Source: CBDDHT01 sp965228615 (GTDB lineage: Bacteria > Pseudomonadota > Alphaproteobacteria > Rhizobiales > Methyloligellaceae). From it: DNA of 64,000 nt. Location: contig CBDDHT010000005.1 in the NCBI GenBank assembly GCA_965228615.1, forward strand, positions 124,001-188,000, read 5' to 3'. Within the stretch, counting starts at the first letter, position 1. Each line of letters begins with the position of its first letter. Below the pieces are notes generated by a model that was not told the DNA's origin, did no database searches, and saw only the letters and a list, made by a program, of their open reading frames with translations. Positions 24,791 to 33,877 of this stretch are shown here, one piece after another. A program made the position numbers and the translations under genes.

Positions 24791-25324
24791 ATGCGCCAGA
24801 ATCTGAACCGTGCTTTGGCATTCGCAGGCTTGGCGATTGAAGCATCGGGCCAACTCGTCTCGGCCAGCGCCGTTCAGACACTTTCGGAAGCCAGCAAGCG
24901 CGCCAGAGAACTGCGAGAAGACCTTGCGAGCCGAGGTGTCCACCCGGACGTTCTCAGTTTCTGCCGCGAAGAACTTCTCGCTGACAACTACTTCCACGCC
25001 GTCCTCGAGGCTGTAAAAAGCGTCGCGGAAAAAATTAGAACTCGAACGGGTCTAACTGATGACGGAGGAGTTCTCGTCGATCGCGCCTTCGGCGGTGACA
25101 GGCCGATGTTGGCGATCAACGCGCTGTCAACGGAAAGCGAGAAGAGCGAGCAAAAGGGCTTCTGCAATCTCCTGAAGGGCACTTTCGGTATGTTTCGCAA
25201 CACGACCGCGCACGCGCCGCGAATCTATTGGAAGATGTCAAAGAAAGACGCAGAAGACCTGCTTTCCATGGTTTCGCTGATGCATCGGCGAATTGATGCA
25301 GCCACAACGCCGTCCCGGCTATAA
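24791..25324 (+). CDS. TIGR02391 (Ymh)-like protein, probably 5'-truncated by the transposon
   Basis: The C-terminal ~110 residues resemble the Ymh/TIGR02391 domain: NYFHAVLEAVKSVAEKIR, LVDRAFGGDRPMLAINALS, GTFGMFRNTTAHAPR. The domain is found near restriction and abortive-infection genes, with unknown activity (related to HEPN-like folds by its RNxxAH-type pattern, an inference). The frame runs backward into the transposon terminal repeat (to 24692). The first ATG after it is at 24791, right at the junction, so the original N-terminus is likely lost. Confidence 0.65.
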   Translation: MRQNLNRALAFAGLAIEASGQLVSASAVQTLSEASKRARELREDLASRGVHPDVLSFCREELLADNYFHAVLEAVKSVAEKIRTRTGLTDDGGVLVDRAFGGDRPMLAINALSTESEKSEQKGFCNLLKGTFGMFRNTTAHAPRIYWKMSKKDAEDLLSMVSLMHRRIDAATTPSRL

Positions 25325-25389
25325 TCCAGCGTCATGCAGTTTTCCGCTCCACAGCAGCCGGTGGACAGAGGTTGCTGAAGCAGAGCGAA

Positions 25390-27414
25390 TCAGTCGATTT
25401 TTTGAAGAATGTATCCAGGGAAGATTACTTCATTGCAATCGATTCCGGCCGTGATGGGCCTTAAGATTTCAATGTCTTCGCTGGTAGAGAAGATCACCTG
25501 TTGCCCGCGTTCTTTTGCGCCAGCAGCACGACCCAACAAGTTTTTGAAACTTGGACGTGACGATGACTGTTGACGCGGTTCATCGAATACGAGCAGACCC
25601 GGGTGGTTGGTCGTCTGTTCGCTGGATAGCTCGAGCAGGCCCATTTGGTAGGCCCATTTCAGACGAATCGCATCGCTCGCGGAAGTCTCAAACCCAATTT
25701 CAAATCCTTCCTTCTCGGGCCTGTAGCTGTCCTCAGAGATCGACAGTTCGGAGGGTGAAAATGTACTAAATCCGAAGTCTGCAGCTCGGCCCTGCACCAG
25801 CCGCGTCAAGCGACCAAGCTTATCTTTGTCGAGCGGAGAGAGCTTCTCTTTAGGAATCTCCGCTTGCTCTCGCAGAAGCTCAGTATAGGCCTCCTGCAAA
25901 CCCCGAAACCGATCCAGCGCATCATCAAAAACGGCCTGCAGCGCCTCTAGGTCCCTCAATCTCGCTTCTGCCCGTATGCGTTCCTCGATAACGGCAGCCG
26001 AGGGGTTGGTACCTGGCGCTACCAACTCCGAACGAAGAAGTCGGATTTGGGTGTAGTGATCCGACAGTTGCCGGCCGACAGCAGAGAGTTGCTCCCTCCG
26101 GTCGTTCTCGTCCCTTTCCTCCCTAACGAGAATATCTTCGAACATTTTTTTCTGCGATCGGATGTACTCGATGTTGTCCGAAACCGGCATTATGACGGAG
26201 AGGGCTTCCTGCGCCAGCAATGTATCCGCGAGAGCCTGTTCGCAGGTCGGGCATCGATCCGGCGTCAATGCGGCAGTGACACCCGAGTACCTTTGCAGTC
26301 TTTGGACGTCGAGGTTCTTCTGAAGGTCTTCGTCGAGTGAAGCAATTCGCCTTCGCAGAGATTGTAAGTCAGCTAATTTCAGTTGCTGCAGTCCGTGAAG
26401 CCGAATTCTCTCAGCGTTCAAATCATCGACCCGCTGGGTCATCTGCTGCAGTTTTTGCGTAACTTCCTCCGACTGGTCTTCGACGTCTGGTACTGCCGTG
26501 GCGGCCAGGTCTGCTATGCTACCTCTGAGCTTGGAAGCAACCGCGTTTAGCGGTACCCAATTCGTCCCATCGGCCAATTGAATGTGAGCATTTGACAACG
26601 CACCGAGATCCGCAATAGGCGTCTCGCTGAGTGAAGCGATCCTGCCGCCGCCTCGCGCTACGAACCGCTCCAGATCTTGCCTGGTAACCGACCATACCTT
26701 CGAATTGGCTGCGACGCGCTCCGCCAATCGCTCGCGCTGCACTTCAAGCTTGTAAACATCGAGGTCCATGATGAATTCGACAGCCCGTTTGTGGACCTCT
26801 CGAATTCTCATGTAGGTGGGGATAGCAGCCGGGATTGCCGTCCAGCCAAATTTCTGTTCCACCCAGAAAAGTGGGAACACCGTCTCCAGATAGAGCTTCG
26901 TTTCTGGCGCATCATACCTTCGGACCTGCGGCAAATGCCATCCGAGGAAGCCTTCCAGAAAATGATGAAATCCGTCTTCCCTTTGGGCGGCTCCTGGATC
27001 CAGCACGAAGAAGTTTTGCCGTCTGAGATCATTGGTGCCCTCTGACAAGGCCGCTCCGAAATCTACTGATACCAATCTAGTATCTGTCGCCACTTTCACG
27101 CCGCGATGAACGGTGATGATTTGTTCCTCACCATTGGCGATTTCGAGCGAAACGCTCGACTCGATCACCTCAACACGCTTCTCCTCGTCTGTATTGAGGT
27201 AGCTTGTCATCGCGTGCGGTAACGGAATTTCTCTCCGAGGGCTCAACATTCGTTCCAGACCCAACGCGTATAACATCCCTTGCATACACGTCGATTTGCC
27301 CTTGGTGTTGTCCGCCCAGAGGACGGTCAATCCGGAAGTAAAAGGAACGTCGGCACCATAAACGCCATCCGTTGTGACAGCCCGCAACCTCAGGTGTCGA
27401 AAGCGCAACGTCAT
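25390..27414 (-). CDS. SMC/Rad50-like ABC ATPase of a three-gene defence-type cassette
   Basis: This 674-residue protein has a Walker A-like loop ADNTKGKST (residues ~34-42), a long helical middle with a zinc-hook-type CPTC (C388, C391), and a C-terminal head with Walker B LLVFDEP (~607-613). A possible signature segment lies around residues 578-595, and a switch-like FSTSEDIE follows. This layout matches the SMC-like subunit (LmuB) of Lamassu and related ABC three-component systems. It overlaps the small gene upstream by 4 bp. DNA sensing as its role is inferred from those families. Confidence 0.75.
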   Translation of the reverse strand: MTLRFRHLRLRAVTTDGVYGADVPFTSGLTVLWADNTKGKSTCMQGMLYALGLERMLSPRREIPLPHAMTSYLNTDEEKRVEVIESSVSLEIANGEEQIITVHRGVKVATDTRLVSVDFGAALSEGTNDLRRQNFFVLDPGAAQREDGFHHFLEGFLGWHLPQVRRYDAPETKLYLETVFPLFWVEQKFGWTAIPAAIPTYMRIREVHKRAVEFIMDLDVYKLEVQRERLAERVAANSKVWSVTRQDLERFVARGGGRIASLSETPIADLGALSNAHIQLADGTNWVPLNAVASKLRGSIADLAATAVPDVEDQSEEVTQKLQQMTQRVDDLNAERIRLHGLQQLKLADLQSLRRRIASLDEDLQKNLDVQRLQRYSGVTAALTPDRCPTCEQALADTLLAQEALSVIMPVSDNIEYIRSQKKMFEDILVREERDENDRREQLSAVGRQLSDHYTQIRLLRSELVAPGTNPSAAVIEERIRAEARLRDLEALQAVFDDALDRFRGLQEAYTELLREQAEIPKEKLSPLDKDKLGRLTRLVQGRAADFGFSTFSPSELSISEDSYRPEKEGFEIGFETSASDAIRLKWAYQMGLLELSSEQTTNHPGLLVFDEPRQQSSSRPSFKNLLGRAAGAKERGQQVIFSTSEDIEILRPITAGIDCNEVIFPGYILQKID

Positions 27415-27899
27415 ATCAAATCCTCCAAACGCCAGACCCGCTTCATCAACGCATCAGTCATTCGAGGCGCCACCTCGCTCAAAAACTTCGCTTCCTCGGC
27501 GAGCGTTTCTCCTTGCTTGACGATTGCCTGCGCCACTTTCACTCCCTTGTCGGTAAGTGAGATCGACGTTCCTTTGTCGATCTTGACCATGCCCAGAGCG
27601 TGCGCAAACGCCACAGCTCTATTCAGAGAGGGCTCGACACGCACCGAAACCTCGTTTGGGCGATACTCTCCCGAAAGAAGGCCTCGAACCTCTTCCCGGC
27701 CTTCTGGCAATCGCACAGAATGGGCAAGAAACTGAAGCTTTTGAAAGTTGGACTTCTTCCCGCGACTGTAAAACAGCGCGAGCATCAGGACCGCGATTCC
27801 CCATGACATTCGAAGGTCGCCAGGAACAGGGTCCGGTCGAGCTGTAAATGTGAATGATCCGCCCAGGATGGCGGTGCGAAATCGTGTTTCACTGGACAT
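27411..27899 (-). CDS. Small middle component of the ABC-ATPase cassette
   Basis: This 162-residue protein has helical segments and a winged-helix-like C-terminal half (LGMVKIDKGTSISLTDKGVKVAQAIV). I do not recognise a named family. Its size and position, between a large ATPase gene and an effector-like gene with overlaps at both ends, match the small middle component (LmuC-like) of ABC three-component systems. The ATG at 27899 is used. It overlaps the upstream gene by 11 bp. Confidence 0.65.
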   Translation of the reverse strand: MSSETRFRTAILGGSFTFTARPDPVPGDLRMSWGIAVLMLALFYSRGKKSNFQKLQFLAHSVRLPEGREEVRGLLSGEYRPNEVSVRVEPSLNRAVAFAHALGMVKIDKGTSISLTDKGVKVAQAIVKQGETLAEEAKFLSEVAPRMTDALMKRVWRLEDLI

Positions 27900-28812
27900 T
27901 GGGGAAATCCAGTGGACACCGCATGATCCATTCGCAAATTGACCCGTAGGCAATTTGTTCGGCATTCTCGGCAGAAAGGCTCGGGGCAGCTGTCCGCATT
28001 GCAGAGATGAGCGCGTCAAGCTCTGCATTCAAAACCTGTCCAGCTGTGTCGCCCGCTTGTGGGCCAGCGAACTGAAGGCGGCGGGCTCGGCTTTTGACCG
28101 CTGTAATGACCTTTTCGTGAAGTTCGGGCGAACTTGACCGCAACGCATCAAGCAACGCGTTGCCTTGTAAGAACGAGCGAACAGCTTCAGCCACGAACTC
28201 GTCCAATTGATCTGGTGAGGCGCGCTTTTTCAGCTTTTCGGTCGCGTTGGTCAAAAGGTTTGTAGACCCGACAGACCAGCTATCGACCTCCGATTGGGTC
28301 GGGGAAGGAATCGAAAGCGTAACCTTGGAAAGCGACGCCATACCACTCGCAACTGCTTCCGATGGAAAGGCGCCTGGATCCTGAATTGTCACCTCGAAAG
28401 CTGGGTCCAGCGAAACGCAACCTGCCTCCCTGAGGTCTTTCGTCTTCTTTGCGCAGTGGAGATTTACGTCTTTGCTATCGTGCAAAGGCGACATTAGCAC
28501 CCAATGCTTGATCAGCGTGCCGTGAAACAACTTTCCAACCTCAACGTGATTTGCAATCAGCTTTCCGAGGTCGGTTGTTATCTTCTTCTTTTGCCTGTCC
28601 GCACGCGTGGCGATATCAACTGGCTCTTCGACGGCGTAGCATTGATAGGCGACAGCATCCGTCGTGCAGTAATAGTCGACTCCATAATCACCTTGGTGTG
28701 CGGCTGGTATTTTCTGCACATTTAAGGGACCATGACGGCCTTGAAGAAGACTGAGTGCAAAGTGCTCCCAATCGTCTGGGTTCCAAACCTGAACTGCACT
28801 CAACATTGTCAC
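27889..28812 (-). CDS. Putative effector of the ABC-ATPase cassette (nuclease-like N-terminus)
   Basis: This 307-residue protein of unknown family is first in a three-gene overlapping run. Its N-terminus (DDWEHFALSLLQ, GDYGVDYYC, AYQCYA) has the spacing of a PD-(D/E)xK nuclease core (E16, D46, Q57), but the expected lysine position holds Tyr (QCY). It may therefore be a diverged or inactive nuclease fold. The C-terminal half is helical and could be the common C-terminal domain of ABC-3C effectors. Function is inferred only. Confidence 0.6.
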   Translation of the reverse strand: MTMLSAVQVWNPDDWEHFALSLLQGRHGPLNVQKIPAAHQGDYGVDYYCTTDAVAYQCYAVEEPVDIATRADRQKKKITTDLGKLIANHVEVGKLFHGTLIKHWVLMSPLHDSKDVNLHCAKKTKDLREAGCVSLDPAFEVTIQDPGAFPSEAVASGMASLSKVTLSIPSPTQSEVDSWSVGSTNLLTNATEKLKKRASPDQLDEFVAEAVRSFLQGNALLDALRSSSPELHEKVITAVKSRARRLQFAGPQAGDTAGQVLNAELDALISAMRTAAPSLSAENAEQIAYGSICEWIMRCPLDFPNVQ

Positions 28813-28909
28813 GAATATGCCCCCGCCCCGAATTCGGCAAGTCTATCTGTGATCGAGGATATTTCAATACGTGCAATCGTAGGTATATCGACCCTAGACG
28901 ACGTCTAGC

Positions 28910-30016
28910 TCACAACACACCCCATGCTCGATAACGTCCCCTTCCCGTAATCTCGCGCACGCCGAGTTGGCCAATAAGGTTCAGAGCGCCACGCGGCGTG
29001 ATCCTGGCCGCGTTGGCGAGCATCTGTGCCGACACGATCGGCCGTGACAACAGTTGCTCAATGGCGACGGGCAAACTACTTGTAGATCTCTTGCCGACAG
29101 CACGCCGCTCGAGCTGATGCTTTGCTAGCGTCAAACGATCAAGTTCCTTCATTCCCGCACCAACCGCAGCGATCATTGCTTCGAGGAAGGCACTCAGCCT
29201 GGTTGTTCTATCCCGCGCACGCCGCCGCTCACGAGGCATCTCTCGCAGCCCGACGGAGAAAGCCAGGAGATGTGATTGAACCTTTCCTCGCGATCTTAAG
29301 AAATCCGAAACGAGCACCTGCCCAAGCCAATGCTGCCGCTGAAGCGGTTCGAGCTGCTCCCAGCCATCCCAAAGAACCGCTGCGGCCAGGGTTGCCGGAA
29401 GTGTGTCAACTTTTCTGACCAACTCGAGCCATTCAGAGATCCGTTCGGCTTCGTCCCAATCAGGATCCCTGATGACCAACTCGCCCACAATGAGGTCTGG
29501 TTGCCGGGTTCTGGTAGATCCGGGGGGAACGGCTTCTACCAGCCAGCTGGTTTCCGCAAGCACCTCGTCGAACTCTGCCAATTCCGGAGGAAGCGCATCG
29601 TGCTCGTCCGTTTCGAGATCCCTCCCCTCTCCTCTCCTCTTGAGTTTTCTGGGAAGTTCATCCTCCTGTTCGGCAATCCCCGCAAAGGCAATGATCCCAG
29701 CCCGCGAGATCGCCCAACCTGGATTGTTTCTCATCGCCCGTCGTCTCGCCCGGACGATCCGGTGCGCAATGACAAGCTCGTGGCTTGGTGCGCGAACGTC
29801 CATCTTGGCGTCGTGCAGAACCAAGTCTTCCAGATGGACAAGTTCGCCGGCCACCCACATGTTGGAGACGGCCTCGAAGAAATCAGCCCGCTCTGCAAAG
29901 CCATGTCCGACCTCAGATCGGGCAACACGCTCATCAAGCCGTGCGAGTGCATCTTCAGCCGCCGATATCGGCTTCAAGAGAGCCTCGAGGCTCAACTTTC
30001 CAATTTCATAAGGCAT
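28910..30016 (-). CDS. RHE_PE00001-like plasmid protein (DUF1612 / helix-turn-helix)
   Basis: This 368-residue protein resembles the RHE_PE00001 family found on rhizobial plasmids: an N-terminal region (AEDALARLDERVARSEVGHGF, then LVHLEDLVLHD), a central variable acidic part, and a C-terminal helix-turn-helix (MLANAARITPRGALNLIGQL). The family is Fic-like or regulatory in some descriptions, but its function is not established. It lies next to the rep genes and faces away from the recombinase at 30299. Confidence 0.7.
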   Translation of the reverse strand: MPYEIGKLSLEALLKPISAAEDALARLDERVARSEVGHGFAERADFFEAVSNMWVAGELVHLEDLVLHDAKMDVRAPSHELVIAHRIVRARRRAMRNNPGWAISRAGIIAFAGIAEQEDELPRKLKRRGEGRDLETDEHDALPPELAEFDEVLAETSWLVEAVPPGSTRTRQPDLIVGELVIRDPDWDEAERISEWLELVRKVDTLPATLAAAVLWDGWEQLEPLQRQHWLGQVLVSDFLRSRGKVQSHLLAFSVGLREMPRERRRARDRTTRLSAFLEAMIAAVGAGMKELDRLTLAKHQLERRAVGKRSTSSLPVAIEQLLSRPIVSAQMLANAARITPRGALNLIGQLGVREITGRGRYRAWGVL

Positions 30017-30298
30017 TGTTTTTTCGTGTCTTACGCATTTATGCGGAAGCTACCACGAATTTAACTTCCGTCATAGACTGCCCCGTAAACTCGCGTTCGC
30101 CGATATGCAGTCTGAGGCCTTCTGAATTGAACAAATGCCCGGCAGTCCGCGCTCAGGTCGACGAGAGGGCCCGGTTTTCCTGGGGTTTTGACGGTTCGGG
30201 TCGTGGAAAAGGCACTCAAAAGACGTTTACAAACGATCGGTTATCCGTATCTTCTTTAATTGGAAACTTCCTCTCTTATCGGCTCTCAGGCGTCCCAA

Positions 30299-31222
30299 AT
30301 GGCCAAATCAGCGCTCAAACAGTCTTCTCATCGACCTGAGGGACGGCTTATTGGCTACGCGCGCGTCTCCACGGAGGAACAGGCGACAGAGGCGCAGGAA
30401 CTGGAATTGCGTTCGGCGGGCTGCGAGATAATCGTGGAGGAATACGGTTCCGGCGCCTCACGCGCTCGTCCTGCCCTCGCCAGGCTCGTTCGGGAGATCG
30501 ATGCCGGCGAGACGCTGGTCGTCGTCCGGCTTGACCGTCTCGCCCGCTCAGTGAACCATCTTTTAGAAGTGATCGACGATCTGAATGCAAAGGGAGCGCA
30601 TTTTCGCTCACTGAGCGACCCGATCGACACGACGACACCTCAGGGCATGTTCTCGCTGCAGGTTCTGGGTGCTGTCGCGCAGCTCGAGCGCGCCTTGATC
30701 TCCGAGCGCACCAAGGCCGGCATCAAGGCCGCAAAGGCGAAGGGGAAGTTACCCGGCAATCCAGGAATTCGAGAGCGCAGACCTGAAGCGCTTGCCAAGA
30801 TGACGGCCGCTCAAAAGGCGGCCTATGGTGCACGCATCCAGGCAAGTGCAAGTCAGTGGCTTCCAATTGTCCGGCGCATGCGTCCCTATCACACCTGGGA
30901 CGATATCTCACGGTTTCTCAAAAACCGTGGATTTGACTGGACGCCCGAACGGCTTCGGCGCGCGGTGAAGTGGATGGTCACAGAGGGAATGGCGGACAAG
31001 GCCCTGCTCAGCAAGTCGCCTCCGCGCCCGCCGGAAGACCGGCTGATGACGCTGGTCGCCGGCATTCATTCGTCCAATCCGGAGCTGACATTGCGCGAAA
31101 TCGCCGGTCAGCTCGAACGCCTGCACGAGCGTACACCCCGCGGTGGGACAAAATGGTCGCCTTCTTCCGTCAAGAACCTCATCGACCGGGCAAAGCGGAC
31201 TGGTTTGCTCGAAGCAGTTTGA
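30299..31222 (+). CDS. Serine recombinase/resolvase
   Basis: This ~307-residue protein has a full N-terminal resolvase domain (GRLIGYARVSTEEQ, VVVRLDRLARSVNH, QLERALISERTKAGI). Its longer-than-usual C-terminus (~150 residues) has a second helix-turn-helix region (TLREIAGQLERLHERTP). Beside repABC its probable job is resolving plasmid multimers. A small dyad CGTTT-AC-AAACG at 30224-30235 upstream could be a binding site. ATG 30299 is taken; TTG 30260 is open too. Ribosome sites are weak for both. Confidence 0.85.
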   Translation: MAKSALKQSSHRPEGRLIGYARVSTEEQATEAQELELRSAGCEIIVEEYGSGASRARPALARLVREIDAGETLVVVRLDRLARSVNHLLEVIDDLNAKGAHFRSLSDPIDTTTPQGMFSLQVLGAVAQLERALISERTKAGIKAAKAKGKLPGNPGIRERRPEALAKMTAAQKAAYGARIQASASQWLPIVRRMRPYHTWDDISRFLKNRGFDWTPERLRRAVKWMVTEGMADKALLSKSPPRPPEDRLMTLVAGIHSSNPELTLREIAGQLERLHERTPRGGTKWSPSSVKNLIDRAKRTGLLEAV

Positions 31223-31349
31223 GTCCCAGATCGGAACTCCGGCGCAAATTGCCCGCCCAGACCCTGCGGACGAAGTCTCCGTGCGTTTGATTTCAACCGG
31301 TCGGAAAACTGGCGCCGGCACTGATCTCCGTTCAGACCTCACCATGGTC

Positions 31350-32606
31350 TCACACCAGCCCATGCAGGGATTTGTGGAGGTGGAGTTTGCCCTCCCCAGC
31401 CCTGTCGATCATGGCGCGGAAATATCCGCCGGGCGAGGCAATGTGCTCCGGATCCCGCAGCGCCTTTTCGGCGACAACCGCAAGGCAGGCCGCGGCCAGA
31501 TATCTGCCTTGCCGCTCGACAGCGAGCTGATATCCGGACGGACTGAGGCCGATCAGCATGCGCAACTGCTCGGCAGCTCCACAAAGAGCCGGCCAACTGC
31601 TCAGACCGACCCCCAATTCTGCCTGTACCGATGAACATGCCGACTGAATGAGCCCTATGGAAACACCATCCAGGTTGGTTTCGGGAAACTTGCCTGCGCC
31701 TCCCCTTCCCACTTGTGATTTCGGCTGTTGTGTTTCCGTGCGCCCGCCGCAAGGCTCTTTTTCAAGAGCCATTTCAACGGCGAAGCCGTTGTCAGAAGTA
31801 AATTCAATGTCTTGCTCGTTAGAGCAAGTCCGTTGAGGATTACTTTCAAGGGAGTCGGTTGGGGTTGTAATAAATAAAGGGCTGACATCAATGTCACCCG
31901 CGCATGACATTTTATCCTTATTTTTCAACGAATGTGCTTCATGGAGAGCCAGGACCTGCGCATAGAGCGATTCCAGAAGTGCCGCCTTCTCCACCACATT
32001 CAATTCGTCCCGGATCACAATCGCCTGGGCTCGGGCAGCAAACCCGTGAAATTCTGCAGGCTCCAGTTCGGCCATGTCGGCGATCGCCCGTGAAAACCGT
32101 GTAACAGCCCGCCTGGCTTCCTGCTCGGCCTTGATACGGCGCTGGAATGCATCCGCCTGAACCTTGAAGGCCTCCAGATTGAAGCACGCAGGGCTAAAGT
32201 CCAGACCGTAGGCCTGCTCCAGAGCCCCTTCTGAACCGCGATAGACATAGCGTCGCCCGGTCGGACTGTCCCGATAGGCAAGCACTCCGGCTTCGACGAG
32301 TTTCTTCAGGCAGCGCGTGACAGTGCGCGTGGTGCGCCGAGTGTATTCGGCAAGACGCTGATTTGAGATCGCCACTACCGGCCGCTTTCCGGCCTGGAAA
32401 TCGTCGGGCTGCACAAGACCCAGGAGAATATCCAGGACATGATAAGCCGTGCCATCGATACCAAGCGCCGGCGCAACGCGTTTCAGAACCAGGGAGATTT
32501 CCTTTTTGGTGACCTTCGGCCGGTCTTCCTGGGACGCCAGATGCGCGCTCGCAAGAATCCCGGCAGACACCTTGCGAAAACTCGCAATCTGCTGGGTCGA
32601 AGACAT
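31350..32606 (-). CDS. repC: Replication initiator RepC (repABC family)
   Basis: This 418-residue protein matches RepC. The N-terminal DNA-binding domain contains LVLKRVAPALGIDGTAYHVL, ISNQRLAEYTRRTTRTVTRC and LDFSPACFNLEAF. A variable linker follows, then the conserved C-terminal domain (LRMLIGLSPSGYQLAVERQG, SPGGYFRAMIDRAGEGKLHL). RepC starts replication at an origin within its own gene in this family. A putative antisense RNA gene lies between it and repB. Confidence 0.95.
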   Translation of the reverse strand: MSSTQQIASFRKVSAGILASAHLASQEDRPKVTKKEISLVLKRVAPALGIDGTAYHVLDILLGLVQPDDFQAGKRPVVAISNQRLAEYTRRTTRTVTRCLKKLVEAGVLAYRDSPTGRRYVYRGSEGALEQAYGLDFSPACFNLEAFKVQADAFQRRIKAEQEARRAVTRFSRAIADMAELEPAEFHGFAARAQAIVIRDELNVVEKAALLESLYAQVLALHEAHSLKNKDKMSCAGDIDVSPLFITTPTDSLESNPQRTCSNEQDIEFTSDNGFAVEMALEKEPCGGRTETQQPKSQVGRGGAGKFPETNLDGVSIGLIQSACSSVQAELGVGLSSWPALCGAAEQLRMLIGLSPSGYQLAVERQGRYLAAACLAVVAEKALRDPEHIASPGGYFRAMIDRAGEGKLHLHKSLHGLV

Positions 32607-32746
32607 AAGTCCTCCTTTGCCGGAAGCGCATAAACGCGACCGAGCACTGAATTTTCAGATGCGAGACAAGCTGGAAGACGCAAGAAATCGTGCTCTGCTG
32701 CGAGACAGAACTTGCGTTGCGCTGCGAGTGATTCTAGAATCAGAGC

Positions 32747-32814
32747 TGCTAGACCGAGATCATAGGCACTCGTGCTTATCTCAACGAGGACCCGCCCACG
32801 TGGCGGGTTCTTTG
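32747..32814 (+). ncRNA. Antisense ctRNA (incompatibility RNA) of repABC
   Basis: In the repB-repC gap, on the strand opposite repABC, a promoter TTGCGT (32712-32717) and TAGAAT (32735-32740) with exactly 17 bp between predicts a start near 32747. A 9-bp GC-rich hairpin (32788-32810, ACCCGCC/GGCGGGT) followed by TTTGTTT ends it, giving ~65 nt. repABC plasmids carry such a counter-transcribed RNA here to repress repC. Confidence 0.75.
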
Positions 32815-32824
32815 TTTCATGCTT

Positions 32825-33877
32825 TTATTTGCTCGCTTGTTTCCCTTCGCCTTTTTTGAACTCTTCAATCAACGCCGTCATCTTGTCTGCGACAAACTGA
32901 GCAAAAGCCGGCTCTTTCTTCGCATCTAGGAAGATTTTGACAGCGTTGCTGGACTGCTCCATCGTTCCGAACGAGCGACCTTCGTTCTCCAATCGAGACT
33001 TTTCAGCTCTGGATTTCGTCGTCCTGAACTTGTCTGCTTTTTCAGCTGTCCGATAAGCCAGTTCGAAACGCTTGTTGGAGTCAGCCCCTTTCCACACTGC
33101 GCTTTCGGGTAGAGCACGCACCGCTTCGAGAATCGAAGACTTCTTTGCACCTCGATCAGCGAGGCTCGCAAAAGCCTCCCAACGATTTCGGCCGATCTTG
33201 GGGGCAGGTCCAATCAAACGAAAGATATCAGCTGGCACCAAAGCGACGATTGCAGACATTTTCGAAATCGTTGTGTCAGAGGCAACTCCAACAGACTTGG
33301 CTACAAGCTTACGCGTGAAACCGGCTTCCAAAAGGGCGACTGCGTATACCGCCTGCTCAATGAAGGACAGGTTCTTTCGTTCATTATTTTCAAGACCTTG
33401 AGCAATGACAAGCTCTTCGTCAGAAAGTTCTTGAACGTAAGCTTTCACCTTTTGCCCAAGAACCATGCAAGCACGATTGCGCCGCGCTCCATACGCCAGT
33501 TGGTACTGACCATTTTCTGCCGGATGTGGACGGACAAGGATGGGGAGTCGTTGGCCTTCTTCCTTAATGGAAGTCACCAGGCTTCGAAAATCCGGGTCAT
33601 CGTCGGTCCATTCAAGACGGTCTTGAATGATGGAAGCCCGCACGGTGATGGGGTCGAGTTCAACGGTTTGGGATTTTTCAAGCTCGGCTTTCAGCCGCAG
33701 GTTTTCTTCTTCGATGCTTGCAAAACTCGCCTGCAGTGCTTTCGTCGGAGCAGTCGTCATGGGCCGACTCGTAGTCTTGTCCGATTTCTCGGCTTCAGCT
33801 TGTTTGGCAAGTTCGTTCGGGTCTACGGCACCAAACATGCCGGCAAGGCGTTTCGCCCGGTTGGATGCTTTGTTCAT
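32825..33877 (-). CDS. repB: Partition protein RepB (ParB family)
   Basis: This 350-residue protein has the ParB/Srx-type N-terminal domain (LPILVRPHPAENGQYQLAYG, ARRNRAC), the helix-turn-helix core (TRKLVAKSVGVASDTTISKM) and a RepB-type C-terminal region. It binds parS-like sites and works with RepA to segregate the plasmid. It overlaps repA by ATGA (33874-33877). Confidence 0.94.
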   Translation of the reverse strand: MNKASNRAKRLAGMFGAVDPNELAKQAEAEKSDKTTSRPMTTAPTKALQASFASIEEENLRLKAELEKSQTVELDPITVRASIIQDRLEWTDDDPDFRSLVTSIKEEGQRLPILVRPHPAENGQYQLAYGARRNRACMVLGQKVKAYVQELSDEELVIAQGLENNERKNLSFIEQAVYAVALLEAGFTRKLVAKSVGVASDTTISKMSAIVALVPADIFRLIGPAPKIGRNRWEAFASLADRGAKKSSILEAVRALPESAVWKGADSNKRFELAYRTAEKADKFRTTKSRAEKSRLENEGRSFGTMEQSSNAVKIFLDAKKEPAFAQFVADKMTALIEEFKKGEGKQASK

